Assembly: GCF_024703995.1 (NCBI RefSeq)
Contig: NZ_JAMXQV010000001.1
Coordinates: forward strand, 496,001-560,000
Length of the DNA stretch: 64,000 nt
From: Amycolatopsis iheyensis
GTDB taxonomy: Bacteria > Actinomycetota > Actinomycetes > Mycobacteriales > Pseudonocardiaceae
Direction of reading: 5' to 3'
The notes under the pieces: generated by a model
Told to the model about the DNA's origin: nothing
The model's input: the letters and a program-made list of their open reading frames with translations, nothing else
Database searches by the model: none
Position numbers and translations under genes: made by a program
In this document: one piece after another, positions 1-9,800 of the stretch
Layout of the letters: each line of letters begins with the position of its first letter
Numbering within the stretch: position 1 is the stretch's first letter

Positions 1-605
1 CCCGGCGTTCCCTTCTCCACCACGAACGACTTGATCGCCGCGCGGCCCTTCGACTTGTCCAGCGTCGCCCACACGACCACCGCGTCCGCGCGCTCGCCCG
101 ACGTCACGAAGATCTTCTCGCCGTTGAGCACGTAGTGGTCGCCGTCGAGGCGAGCCGTCGTGCTGACCGCCGCCGAGTCCGAACCGAACGACGGCTCGGT
201 GATCGCCATCGCCGCCCACATGCCGGAAAAGCGCTCGAGCTGCTCGTCCGTCGCCACCGAGCCGATCGCCGCGTTGCCGAGGCCCTGGCGCGGCATCGAC
301 AGCAGCAGGCCGACGTCACCCCAGCACATCTCGATCGTGCCGAGGACGACGTTCAGGTTGGCACCGTTGCGGTTTCCCTTGGCGGCGTTGTCGGAACCGG
401 AACGACGGACGCCCGCCGCGCCCGCGCCGCCCTCGCCGGACGAATTCAAGCCGTCCAGCAGCGCCGCGAACATGTCCAGCTCGCTCGGGTACGTGTGCTC
501 CGCGCGGTCGTACTTGCGCGAGATCGGCCGGAACACCTCGGCCGCGGCCTGGTACGCCTGGTTGATCAGGGCGCCGGCCTTCTTGGGAGCTTCCAGGTTG
601 ATCAT
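1..605 (-). CDS. Acyl-CoA dehydrogenase, FadE23-like (3' end outside window)
   Basis: Flavin-dependent alpha,beta-dehydrogenation of an acyl-CoA in beta-oxidation. The N-terminal ~200 residues are visible, starting MINLEAPKKAGALINQAYQA. The flavin-contact motif reads MAITEPSFGSDSAAV, followed by LNGEKIFVTSG, typical of the family's middle beta-domain. The rest, including the catalytic base, lies beyond base 1. The start lies 18 nt after the stop of the upstream acyl-CoA dehydrogenase, so the two are co-transcribed. The order and the N-terminal sequence recall the adjacent mycobacterial fadE24-fadE23 pair, whose products are thought to act together; that assignment is from memory of the family. 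Confidence 0.85.
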   Translation of the reverse strand, partial: MINLEAPKKAGALINQAYQAAAEVFRPISRKYDRAEHTYPSELDMFAALLDGLNSSGEGGAGAAGVRRSGSDNAAKGNRNGANLNVVLGTIEMCWGDVGLLLSMPRQGLGNAAIGSVATDEQLERFSGMWAAMAITEPSFGSDSAAVSTTARLDGDHYVLNGEKIFVTSGERADAVVVWATLDKSKGRAAIKSFVVEKGTP

Positions 606-623
606 GAGTGGCCTTTCCGAAGC

Positions 624-1946
624 CTAGAGAAGGACGGCGCCTTCCATGACGCCGATGGCGCGCAGGTCGCGGTACCAGCGCTCGACCGGGTGCTCCTTGA
701 CGAAGCCGTGCCCGCCCAGCAGCTGCACACCCGCGCTGCCGATCTGCATGCCCTTGTCCGTGGCCAGCTTGCGCGCCAGCGCGACCTCCCGCGCATACGG
801 CTTGCCCTGCTCGGCCCGCGCCGCGGCACGCAGTGTCACCAGCCGCAGGCCCTCCAGCTCGATCGCGATGTCCGCGACGGAGAACGCCACGGCCTGCCGG
901 TGGCTGATCGGCTCGCCGAACGCGACGCGCTCGTTCACGTACGGCACGACGTAGTCGAGGACGGCCTTCGCGGTGCCGGCGGCCAGCGCCGCCCAGCCCA
1001 GCCGCGAGAGCCGGACGAGGTCGGTGAAGACGTCGAGCTTGCCGCCGCCCAGCAGCGCGCCCGCGGGCAGCGCGACGTTCGAAAGGTGCAGCTTGCCGGT
1101 CGCGGCGCCGCGCAGGCCCATCGCCGGCTCGCCCTCGATGGTCACCCCGGCGTTCGACGACTCGACCAGGAACAGCGCCGGGCCGCGGCCTTCGAGGTCG
1201 GCCGAGACGATGAACAGCTCGGCCTGCGCCGCGCGCGGGACCAGCGACTTCACGCCGTCGAGCTGGTAGCCCTTCGGCGTGCGACGCGCCTTCGTCGCGG
1301 GCTTGAACGGGTCGTAGAGCGCTTTCTGCTCCTGCAGCGCGAGTGCCGCGGCGGGCACGTTCTCGCCGACGAACGCGGGCAGGTAGTCGGCCTGCTGCTG
1401 CTCGTCGCCCCAGCTGACCAGCGCGGTGCTGACGGCGGACGGCGCGAGCACGGCGACGGCCAGGCCCAGGTCGCCGTGCGCGAGCGCCTCCGCGACGAGC
1501 GCGTTGGTCACGACCGAGCGCTCGGCGCCGACGCCGCCGAGCTCCTCGGGGATGCCGACCAGGCTGATGCCCAGCTCGGCGGCCCGGCTCAGCAGGCCTT
1601 CGGGCGCCTCGAGCTTGGCGTCGGCGTCCGCGGCGGCCGGGCGCAGCTGCTCGGCGGCGAACTCGGTCACCGTCTCGACGATGAGCTGCTGGTCTTCGCT
1701 CGGGGTGAGGTCGAACAGCCCGGTGTCCTCGGCGGGCGCGAGCCGGGCGGGCTGGCCCAGCTTCCGCGCCGACTTGAACGACCGGGTCGCCGCGCCGGCG
1801 ACGCGGAAGCCGTTGCGGGTCCCCGCCGTGACCAGGCCTTCGATGGGCTTGCGCAGCCCTGACCGGTCGACGACCTTGCTCCCGGCCAGCCGGGTCAGCG
1901 CGGACAGTCCCCAGCCCATCGCGTCCCGTTTCCTTGGCGCAGCCAT
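624..1946 (-). CDS. Acyl-CoA dehydrogenase, FadE24-like
   Basis: Acyl-CoA dehydrogenase of 440 residues, cytosolic, probably the partner subunit of the next gene. After a basic N-terminal extension of about 70 residues come the N-terminal helical domain (LFDLTPSEDQQLIVETVTEF), a middle domain and a C-terminal domain ending ERWYRDLRAIGVMEGAVLL. The Glu of MEG sits where the family's catalytic base is expected. I chose the ATG at 1946 (MAAPRKRD) because GGAGGG lies 5-6 nt upstream; an ATG at 1958 is also open but has no ribosome site and lies against the operator palindrome. First gene of the operon with the FadE23-like gene. Confidence 0.85.
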   Translation of the reverse strand: MAAPRKRDAMGWGLSALTRLAGSKVVDRSGLRKPIEGLVTAGTRNGFRVAGAATRSFKSARKLGQPARLAPAEDTGLFDLTPSEDQQLIVETVTEFAAEQLRPAAADADAKLEAPEGLLSRAAELGISLVGIPEELGGVGAERSVVTNALVAEALAHGDLGLAVAVLAPSAVSTALVSWGDEQQQADYLPAFVGENVPAAALALQEQKALYDPFKPATKARRTPKGYQLDGVKSLVPRAAQAELFIVSADLEGRGPALFLVESSNAGVTIEGEPAMGLRGAATGKLHLSNVALPAGALLGGGKLDVFTDLVRLSRLGWAALAAGTAKAVLDYVVPYVNERVAFGEPISHRQAVAFSVADIAIELEGLRLVTLRAAARAEQGKPYAREVALARKLATDKGMQIGSAGVQLLGGHGFVKEHPVERWYRDLRAIGVMEGAVLL

Positions 1947-1964
1947 GTGGCCCTCCATCCCGTT

Positions 1965-1982
1965 ACCTACTCGTCAGTAGGT
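1965..1982. promoter_or_regulatory. Palindromic operator upstream of the acyl-CoA dehydrogenase operon
   Basis: ACCTACT and AGTAGGT form perfect 7-bp arms around a 4-bp spacer, 19 bp upstream of the chosen start. The size and the position over the promoter or 5' leader suit a TetR-family repressor of fatty-acid genes. The regulator is not identified. Confidence 0.55.
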
Positions 1983-2019
1983 TAACCCGGGAGACGGCAA
2001 CGCGCCAGTGTGGGGTCTC

Positions 2020-3225
2020 TTACGAGTGCGCGGTGTGCACTTTTCTGCGCCATTCGGCGAACCGAAGCCGCTCGAAAGTGATGAGCCCGAGCACGAGCCC
2101 GGCGACGATGAGCAGCAGCGCGGCGGCGGGCACGTGCTCGAGCAGCGGTGTCGCGGCGACCAGCAGCACCGCGACGACCAGCCGTTGGTGGTTCCAGCTG
2201 CCGAGGTTGCGCTTGCGCAGCGCGCTCAGCCCGATCAGGTACACCGCGAGCCCGCCGGTCAACGTCCAGATCGGCACGCCGTGCAGTGCTTCGCCCGGCG
2301 AATGGTGTGCAGTGTCGGCAATGTATACAAACGACTTCTTCAGGCCGAGGGCGACGAGCACGATCCCGGCGATCAGCGACAGGTGCAGGAAGGTGTAGGA
2401 GTCGGTGGCGAGCTTCGCGCGCTCGATGCCGGTGGCCTGGGTGAGCCGGTGCTCGGACACGCGCGCGACGACGTCGAAGTAGGTCCACCACATCCCGGCG
2501 GCGAGCGCCAGCCCGCACACGGCGGCCCCGGCGACGAGCCACGACATCGGCAGCGCGCCGATCCCGATCCCGATGGCGACGATCGACTCGCCGAGCGCGA
2601 TGATCACGATCAGCCCGAACCGTTCGGCGAAGTGCGCGGGCGAGTTCAGCCGCCAGCCCTCGGGCCCGGTGAAGTAGACGTTGAGGTAGTCGGCGAGCAG
2701 CGCGACGACCCACAGCCCGAGCTGCCACGGCCCGCTGAGGAACGCGGCCAGCCCGAGCAGCGCGACGCTCGGCAGCAGGCCGGCGAACATCTTGAGCAGC
2801 ACCCGCCGCAACCCGGCGTCGTGCCGCGCGGCGCCGAGGTAGGCGACCAGGTGCAGCAGCCGCACGAGCGCGTAGCAGACGACGAAGAAGACCGGCGCGA
2901 ACAGCCCTCCAGGGAAGTCGGTGAAAGCCTCGGGGATGGTCAGCGAGACCAGGAACATCACGCCCATCGCCCCGAACATCGCCAGCCGCGCGACCCCGTG
3001 GTCGACGTGGATGGTGTTCCCGAGCCAGGCGTAGCTGCACCAGCACCACCACAGGACGGCGAGCATGGCCAGCCCCTGCCCCACCCCCGCGGGGCTCAGG
3101 TGGTCGGCCATCAGCTGGGTGGTCTGGGTGATGGCGTAGACGAAGACGAGGTCGAAGAACAGTTCGATGGTCGAAACGCGGTGGTCCTCATCCGCGCTCA
3201 CCAGGTGCAGGCGTCTCGTGGGCAC
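2020..3225 (-). CDS. Low temperature requirement protein A (LtrA) family membrane protein
   Basis: Multi-pass membrane protein of 401 residues of the LtrA family, whose biochemical role is not established. The N-terminus VSTIELFFDLVFVYAITQ and the central ERFGLIVIIALGESIVAIG are the family's two best conserved segments. About ten hydrophobic segments fill the protein, and the length is normal. It is a single gene, divergent from the cyclase-like gene that begins at 3344. Its codons contain one copy of the dispersed word GTATACAA (2323-2330), which forces the rare Val codon GTA. Confidence 0.85.
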   Translation of the reverse strand: MPTRRLHLVSADEDHRVSTIELFFDLVFVYAITQTTQLMADHLSPAGVGQGLAMLAVLWWCWCSYAWLGNTIHVDHGVARLAMFGAMGVMFLVSLTIPEAFTDFPGGLFAPVFFVVCYALVRLLHLVAYLGAARHDAGLRRVLLKMFAGLLPSVALLGLAAFLSGPWQLGLWVVALLADYLNVYFTGPEGWRLNSPAHFAERFGLIVIIALGESIVAIGIGIGALPMSWLVAGAAVCGLALAAGMWWTYFDVVARVSEHRLTQATGIERAKLATDSYTFLHLSLIAGIVLVALGLKKSFVYIADTAHHSPGEALHGVPIWTLTGGLAVYLIGLSALRKRNLGSWNHQRLVVAVLLVAATPLLEHVPAAALLLIVAGLVLGLITFERLRFAEWRRKVHTAHS

Positions 3226-3343
3226 GCCGAATTATGGACGAAAGCAGGTCAGAGAGTTCCCGGTTCGCCGTAACGCCCTGCGCGAACATGGCCGAGCGTG
3301 CATGTGTCTGGGACAATGGAGCCGGGACGTGGGGAGGTGGTTC

Positions 3344-4261
3344 GTGCATTCCTCTGCGCAGCACCGGACGATCATGGCCGTCGACATCGCCGGCTACAAC
3401 GACCCGGGCCGCACGATGGCTCACCTGCACGAGATGCACGAGGGTCTGTGGTCGGTCCTCAAAGGCACGTTCGCCGAGACCGGCATCCCGTGGGACGTGT
3501 GCTTCGTGGAGAACACCGGCGACGGCGCGATGATCCTCCTGCCGCCCGAGATCGCGAAGGCGGACCTCGTCGCGCAGCTGCCCGAGCGGATGCACGCCGA
3601 ACTGCGCCGCTACAACGCCGTCCACTCCCGGCCCGCGCGGATCCAGCTGCGCCTGGCCCTGAACGCCGGCGAAGTGCAGCAGGCAAGCCACGGCTCGGTC
3701 AGCAAGGCGGTGAGCTTCACCTTCCGCGTCCTCGACGCGCCGGCGGCCAAGGCCGCGCAGAAAGCCACCGGCGCGAACCTCGCGCTGATCGCGTCCGACA
3801 CGTTCTTCCAGGACGTCGTGCTCCAGGACCCGGCGGCGGCCCCCGGTGACTACCGGCGGATCGAGGTCGCGGTCAAGGAGACCACCACGGTCGCCTGGCT
3901 GCGGCTGCTGGGCGCCGCGCTGCTGGGCGCGGCGCCGCCGGAGCTCCCGCACGTCCGCCGCCCCGCGGCGGATTTCCTCGCGCTGGTCAACGCCATGATG
4001 GCCGTGCCCTGCCTGCGTGACGCGGAAAGCCGCCGGCTGCTGTTGGAGATGTTCCCGCGCCGGGAGATCGCCGACCAGGTGCCCCACCAGGCCCAGGACC
4101 GGCTGCACGTGATCGCGCTGGCCAGGACGTGCCTCCGGTTCGACGGCGGGCTGGACTGCCTGCTCGATGTGGTCCGGACCATCGATCCGGAATCCCCTGA
4201 AGTCGCCCACCTGGCCGAGATCGTCGAAAACTGGCCGCCGGGCACGGGGAGCTGGTCCTGA
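3344..4261 (+). CDS. Class III nucleotide cyclase-like protein with C-terminal effector-associated domain (EAD2-like)
   Basis: 305 residues from a GTG preceded by GGGGAGG; a longer upstream frame has no ribosome site. Residues about 8-195 resemble a class III nucleotidyl cyclase: D14 in AVDIAGY and D60 in ENTGDGAM match the two metal-binding aspartates, and R128 (FTFRV) falls where the transition-state Arg is expected; the usual Asn nearby is Ser. E56 occupies the base-selecting position, where guanylyl cyclases have Glu and adenylyl cyclases Lys. Residues about 210-300 (LVNAMMAVPCLRD...RTCLRFDGGLDCLLDVVRTI) resemble effector-associated domain 2, an adaptor that pairs with like domains. The next gene starts with a similar domain. 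I infer that this is a sensor or effector that makes or binds a nucleotide messenger in the VMAP system. Activity is unproven. Confidence 0.6.
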   Translation: MHSSAQHRTIMAVDIAGYNDPGRTMAHLHEMHEGLWSVLKGTFAETGIPWDVCFVENTGDGAMILLPPEIAKADLVAQLPERMHAELRRYNAVHSRPARIQLRLALNAGEVQQASHGSVSKAVSFTFRVLDAPAAKAAQKATGANLALIASDTFFQDVVLQDPAAAPGDYRRIEVAVKETTTVAWLRLLGAALLGAAPPELPHVRRPAADFLALVNAMMAVPCLRDAESRRLLLEMFPRREIADQVPHQAQDRLHVIALARTCLRFDGGLDCLLDVVRTIDPESPEVAHLAEIVENWPPGTGSWS

Positions 4262-4262
4262 A

Positions 4263-4306
4263 ATCCGCGGTGTCCAGTTTTTGGCCCCTCGGTGGCGACC
4301 GCGGAT
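4263..4306. repeat. Inverted repeat between cyclase-like and VMAP-like genes
   Basis: ATCCGCGGT (4263-4271) and ACCGCGGAT (4298-4306) are perfect 9-bp arms around a 26-nt loop, just after the stop at 4261. It could be an attenuating hairpin or an operator. TAGGTA at 4306-4311 could be a -10 element giving the following genes their own promoter. Confidence 0.4.
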
Positions 4307-4356
4307 AGGTAAACTCACGACTCCCGGGCACACCGCGGCGGGGGAGGTGGTTCGTC

Positions 4357-5859
4357 GTGTTGTCGGGCGAGAATCCGCACGGGCGGGAATTCCGGGCTTG
4401 GCCGGGGACCCGGCTCGCGGTCCGCGAAGCGCTCGTGAACGTCCTGGCCGCCGCTGGACTGGGGATCGAACCGGCCAGCCGGGCGCTGTTGCTCGACCTG
4501 ATCCACGACAACCTCGGTTTCCCGTTGACGATTCCGGAACAGGCGACCGGGCGTGACCAGCTCATCGAGGTGATCAACGCCTGCGCGAAAACCGACGGCG
4601 GGCTGAACGCGCTCGCCGACGCGGTGCGCCTGATGCGGCCCGAGTCCCCGGAATCGGACTGGGTGCGGCGGCTGGTCCACCAACCGCGCACCCACGACCT
4701 GCTCCCGGAAACGGAGCTCATGCGGCTCCGCTCGATCCTGTCCGGGCTGGTGCCCGCGCGGCTGGCCGTGCTCACCCGCCGCGCTGCGGGAACCGCGGTC
4801 CCGCCACGGGAAGTCCGGGACGCGTGGGGCGCGTTCTGCGCTTTCCTCGATTTCAACACCCCGGCGAACGGCCTGCCGCCGGCGTTGGCGTTCGTCGAAT
4901 TCGTCGCCGCCGACTGCGGTGGCACCATCGGTGACGAGCTGCGGGACTGGAACACCGCGCAGGCGCGCCGGCTGCAGGCCGAGGCCGGGCTCGCCGAGCT
5001 GCGCGCGGACCGGGAGCCGGACCGGGCCGCGGTTTCGCGGCTGCACCTGATGATCGTCGTGCAGCAGGACGCGATCGACGCGGACCTGCACGTCGTTTCG
5101 CATTGGCGCCAAGAGGACCCGGCCGAATGGCCGCCGGCCCGCGGCGGCACCGTCACGGTCCAGGGGGACCAGCTCGAGCACCACGTCGACGCGCTGATCG
5201 TCGACGCCGAGCGCGCGTGGTCGGAATTCCCCGGCGAGGTCGCGCTCGAGTTCGTGCTCCCGCGTCCGCTGCTGAACCTGCCCGTGCACCTTTGGTGCAA
5301 GGAACACGAAACCGGTGATCCGCGGCCGCTTTTCCTCGATTACCCGATCGTCGTCCGTTCGCTGGAACGGATGCGTTCGCGGCAATGGCACCGGGCTTGG
5401 CGAATACGCTGGGAAGCGCTGATGACCGATCCCTCGGCTGATCGGGTGTATTTCTGCCGGACCGAAGACACCGGTGAACGGCATCGGCTCGACGCCATCC
5501 TCAGTGATGTCCAATGGGTGATGATGGTGCTCGCCGCGGCGCCGCCATCACGGCCCCGGCCCGGGGAAGACGAGCTCGCCGCGGGATTGCGCTCGGGTCT
5601 GCCCGCACTACTATGGCACCCCGAGGCTTCGCTGGATCTCTTACGTGAGGTGGTCACGTGGCTCGTCGGCAACGGTGGTCTCGGCGATCTTCCGGCGCGC
5701 GTCCAGGATTCGCGGCGAGCCGCATTCCGGAATACCACGATCCCCGTCGATCTGCGCATCGCCCGGAATCTCGTGATCCTTTGGGACGACCCGAGCCGGC
5801 TCGTTTTCCTCGACGGCGCGCCGTACCGGCCGGGGACCCCCGATGAACGAGCCTCTTGA
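4357..5859 (+). CDS. VMAP-like protein (vWA-MoxR associated protein) with N-terminal EAD2-like domain
   Basis: 500 residues starting at GTG with GGGGAGG at 4341-4347. Residues about 16-105 (LLLDLIHDNLGFPL...LIEVINACAKTDGGLNALADAVRLM) form an EAD2-like adaptor matching the one ending the previous protein, so the two probably bind each other. A helical middle section (about 110-235) is followed by a C-terminal domain of about 260 residues containing LHLMIVVQQD, VEFVLPRPLLNLPVHLW and a late VILWDDPSRLVFLDG. This layout, placed directly before a MoxR ATPase and a vWA protein, matches the third component of vWA-MoxR-VMAP conflict systems. No catalytic motif is visible, so I see it as a scaffold linking effector to ATPase. 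The 3' end overlaps the MoxR start by 17 nt, implying translational coupling. Confidence 0.6.
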   Translation: MLSGENPHGREFRAWPGTRLAVREALVNVLAAAGLGIEPASRALLLDLIHDNLGFPLTIPEQATGRDQLIEVINACAKTDGGLNALADAVRLMRPESPESDWVRRLVHQPRTHDLLPETELMRLRSILSGLVPARLAVLTRRAAGTAVPPREVRDAWGAFCAFLDFNTPANGLPPALAFVEFVAADCGGTIGDELRDWNTAQARRLQAEAGLAELRADREPDRAAVSRLHLMIVVQQDAIDADLHVVSHWRQEDPAEWPPARGGTVTVQGDQLEHHVDALIVDAERAWSEFPGEVALEFVLPRPLLNLPVHLWCKEHETGDPRPLFLDYPIVVRSLERMRSRQWHRAWRIRWEALMTDPSADRVYFCRTEDTGERHRLDAILSDVQWVMMVLAAAPPSRPRPGEDELAAGLRSGLPALLWHPEASLDLLREVVTWLVGNGGLGDLPARVQDSRRAAFRNTTIPVDLRIARNLVILWDDPSRLVFLDGAPYRPGTPDERAS

Positions 5860-6892
5860 CCCACCGCAGTGGTGGATCTACCACGGCACCGGAATTCCCC
5901 CGGCCTCGGGAACGGTGGAGGTGCCGGTGTCGCCGCCGTGGCGGAACTTCCGCAGCGAAAGGCGCCCCGAAACCGACGTGGTGCCGCCGGACGACGGCGA
6001 GATGGAACGGCGGCTCGGCGGCCGGAGCGCGTTTTCCGTGCCGCGTCCGGATCCCGACGAAGTCAATATGGTCAACGCGGCCATCTACCTGAGGCGCCCG
6101 CTCCTGGTCACCGGGCGGCCCGGCAGCGGGAAGTCGACGCTCGCCTTCAAGATCGCCCGGGAACTCGGCCTCGGCCGGGTGCTGCAGTGGCCGATCGCCT
6201 CGCACACCACCGTCAAAACCGGGTTGTACGGCTACGACGCCATCGGCCGCGCCCAGGCGGCGGCCGGCGCGCGGGCGGCCATGGCCGGGGAACAGGGGAC
6301 CGAGCCAGCCATCGGCGAGTTCGTGCGGCTCGGTGAGCTGGGCACCGCGTTCCTGCCGCGGCGCGCACCCCGGGTGCTGCTGATCGACGAGCTCGACAAG
6401 TCCGAAGCTGATCTCCCCAACGACCTGCTCAGCTTGTTCGAGGACGGCGAGTTCAGCATCCCGGAGCTCGTCCGGCTGGCCCGCCGGACGTCGACGATCG
6501 AGGTCTTCACGGCCGATCCGGAGGGCACGGCCGAAATCGAGAACGGCCGCGTGCGTTGCTCCGCCTTCCCGATCGTGGTCATCACCAGCAACGGCGAACG
6601 CGACTTCCCGCCCGCCTTCCTGCGCCGCTGCCTGCACTACGAAACCAAGGCGCCGGACATCGAGCAGCTGACCGCGATGGTCGCCGCCCACCTGCCCGAC
6701 CCCGCCGACGAGCTGCGCTCGCGGATCATCGAGGAGTTCTCGCTGCGCAGCGTGGCGACGGGTGGTCTCCCCTCGGACAAGCTGATGGAGGCGGTCCACT
6801 TGGCGACTTCCGGCGCCTACCAGGAGAACGGCCCGTCCTGGAACCGGCTCTTGGACGCGCTCTGGCGGCAGATCAACCCCACGGTCCCCTGA
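5843..6892 (+). CDS. MoxR-type AAA+ ATPase
   Basis: 349-residue AAA+ ATPase of the MoxR group. Walker A is GRPGSGKS (91-98, K97), Walker B is VLLIDELDKS (D182, E183), and TSNGERDFPPAFLRRC supplies sensor 1 and the arginine-finger region. MoxR proteins act as chaperones that activate or remodel vWA partner proteins by ATP hydrolysis, and a vWA protein is the very next gene (1 nt gap). The start overlaps the VMAP-like gene. The N-terminal 70 residues are Pro-rich and not conserved in the family. In this context it is probably the switch that arms the complex. Confidence 0.85.
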   Translation: MNEPLDPPQWWIYHGTGIPPASGTVEVPVSPPWRNFRSERRPETDVVPPDDGEMERRLGGRSAFSVPRPDPDEVNMVNAAIYLRRPLLVTGRPGSGKSTLAFKIARELGLGRVLQWPIASHTTVKTGLYGYDAIGRAQAAAGARAAMAGEQGTEPAIGEFVRLGELGTAFLPRRAPRVLLIDELDKSEADLPNDLLSLFEDGEFSIPELVRLARRTSTIEVFTADPEGTAEIENGRVRCSAFPIVVITSNGERDFPPAFLRRCLHYETKAPDIEQLTAMVAAHLPDPADELRSRIIEEFSLRSVATGGLPSDKLMEAVHLATSGAYQENGPSWNRLLDALWRQINPTVP

Positions 6893-6893
6893 C

Positions 6894-9800
6894 ATGGCGG
6901 CGGAACCGCCGGACGTGCCGGTCGTGCGGGGGCTGAGCTGGAGCGAGCTGGCCGACGCGCTCTGGCTCGCCGCGGTGATCGACGGCGCCGAGCCGGGTGC
7001 CCGCCCGGATGCCGGCTCGCCCGGCGCCCCCGGCGACGAGGACGAGGACGCCGGCCCACCACCGGAACCCCCGCCGGACCTCCCGGCCGCGGATCCGGCG
7101 GCCACCGGGGAACCGGCCGAACGGTTCGTCGCCGGGTTCTCCCGCGAGGCGGGGACCTTGCACACATCGGGGCCCGGGAGCCGCGTGGGTGCGACAGGTG
7201 TGTTGCACGGGGCGGCCGACATCGTGCGCGCGCTCCGGCCCCTCAAGCTCACCCGCCGCTCGCTCCACGAGGACGACGTCGTCCTCGACGAAGACCTGAC
7301 CGCCGAACGCGCGATGCACGACCAGCTGTGGCTGCCGGCCACCAAACCGGGGCTGGTCCGCCGGCTCGACCTGACGGTCGTGGTCGACTCGAGCCCGTCG
7401 ATGGCGCTGTGGCAGCCGACGGTCGGCGGGTTCCTCGCCGTGCTCCGGCAGCTCGGCGCGTTCCGCTCCGTCCAGATCCGCTTGCTGGAGACGGAAGGCC
7501 GCGCCGAAGACGGGATCCGCGTTCCCGTGTTGCGCGGCGGGACACCAGGGGCGTCGGAACGGCGTCCGGGGGAGCTGCTCGACCGGTCGGGGAACCGGGT
7601 GCTGCTCGTGCTGACCGACGGCGCGAGCGAGTCGTGGCGCCAAGACCTCGTCTCGCCGCTGCTCGCGCAGTGGGCCCGGGTGATGCCGGTCGCCGTCGTG
7701 CACATGCTGCCGCGGCGGCTGTGGGGCCGCGGCGGTCTGCCCCTGCACCAGGCGAGGCTGACGACACCGGGGCCGTTCCGGCCCAACCGTCGCTACGGCG
7801 TGGAGCTGCCGGACGCTTGGGTGACCGGTGAGGATCCCGAGCCCGCGGGCGTGGTGCCGGTGCCGGTGGTGGAGCTGGACGCGCGCTGGCTCGGCTGGTG
7901 GGCCCGGCTGGTCACCCGGGCGCAGCCGGATCCGGTGCCCGCCATGGTCCTGCTGGCGCGGGACCACCCGGAGCCCGCGGTTTCGTGGTGGGAAGAGACG
8001 GGGACGCAGCCGACGGCCCAGGAACGGGTGAAGCTCTTCCACGGGGTCGCATCGCAACCGGCCTTCCGGCTGGCGACGCTGCTGGCCGCGGTGCCCGTGA
8101 GCCTGCCCATCGCCCGGTTCGTCCAGGCCGAGCTGGTGCCGGAAGCGGGGAGCGCGGACCTGGCCGAGGTCCTCACCAGCGGCCTGCTGCAGACCCCGTC
8201 GACCTTCGACGGCGACCAGGACGGGGAAGACGTCGTCTTCGAGTTCTCCGCGGCGGTCCGGGAAGCCCTGCTCGCGGCCGGCCGCCGCTCGGAAACCGCC
8301 CAGGTCGTCGTCGCGGCCCGGCGGGAGTTCGGGGACCGGCACCCGGTGCTGCTGCGGATCAGCGACGCGCTGGAGGACCCCGAGCGCACGCCGATCCCGG
8401 ACCCCGGCCTCGCCGGCGAAGTCGTCCTCGAGCGCGTGGTGATGCGGGCCCTGTCCGGCCCGTATGCGGCGCGTGCCGAGCGGTTGCAGGGCTTGGAGCG
8501 CCAGTTGTCCGGCACCGCGCGAGCCGGGGCCGAGCCCGCCCCGCGCACGGCGAGCGAGTCGATGGTCGCGAACGTCCGCGAGGAGGCCGCCGACTCGCTC
8601 CGGCGGGTCCGGGAGCTGACGACGGACTCGCCCGCCGTCTGGGGTGCGGTGCCGGCGCGCAACCCGGCGTTCATCGGCCGGCAGGCCCTGTTGCAGGCCC
8701 TCGAAGACGGGCTCGGTGAAGTCGGCATCGCGGTGCTGCACGGCATGGGCGGGCTGGGCAAGACGCAGATCGCCACCGAGTACCTCTACCGGCACCTGCG
8801 TCAGTACGACCTCGTGTGGTGGATCAGTGCCGCGCAGGAGACGCAGATCCGCGCGTCGCTCACGGAACTGGCGCGGCAGCTGCGGCTGCCGGGCGCGGGC
8901 GAGACCGTCACCGCCGTGCCCGCGGCGGTCGACGCGCTCCGGGAGGGCCGGCCGTACCGGCGGTGGCTGGTGGTCTTCGACTCCGCGGAGGGGCCGGAGA
9001 GCATCCTGCCGTTCTTCCCGACCGGTGGGCCGGGCGAAATCATCGTCACCTCCCGGGATCCCGGGTGGCGCGCGGTCGTCGAGGAGCCGGTCGAGGTCGG
9101 GCTGTTCGACCACGCCGAAAGCATCGAGCTGCTGCGCAACCGCGATCCCGGGCTCGGCGACGAGGAAGTCAACCGGCTGGCGGAGAAGCTGGGTGACCTG
9201 CCGCTCGCGCTGGCGCAGGCCGCGGTGCTGCGCGCGGAGACCGGGATGCCGGTCGAGGACTACCTGGAGCTGTTCGACCAGAAGGTCGCGGAAATCCTCG
9301 CCACGGCCGCGCCGACCGAGTACGAGGTCGCGATCGCGGCGGCGTGGAACGTGTCGTTCGACGAGCTCGGCACGCGCAACCCGGCCGCGCACCAGCTGCT
9401 GCAGATCTGTGCTTTCTTCGCGCCCGAGCCGATCTCGAGGAGCCTGTTCACCGGTGTCCACCGGGTGTCGGTCGCGCCGGAGCTGGACGCCGCGATGCAC
9501 GACCCGACGCTGCTGGAGCAGGCGCTGCGGGACGTCAACCGGCTCGGGCTGGCCCGGCTCGACTACAGCAACGACACGCTGTTGCTGCACTGGCTCGTGC
9601 AGCTGGTGCTGCGCAACCGGATGAGCGAAACCCACCGCGAGGAAATGCGGCACCGGGCGCACCTGCTGCTGGCCAACCGCGACCCCGGAGACCCGGCGTC
9701 GGCGCGGCTGTGGCCGCAGTACCAGCTGGTGCTGCCGCACATCTACGCCGCCGAGCTGATCGGCTGCGACGAGGACTGGGTCCGCGAGCTGGTCATCAAC

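Noticed and set aside
135..1862. Long plus-strand open frame opposite the acyl-CoA dehydrogenases
   Set aside because: Arg/Ala-rich shadow of GC-rich codons; the opposite strand carries clear family motifs.
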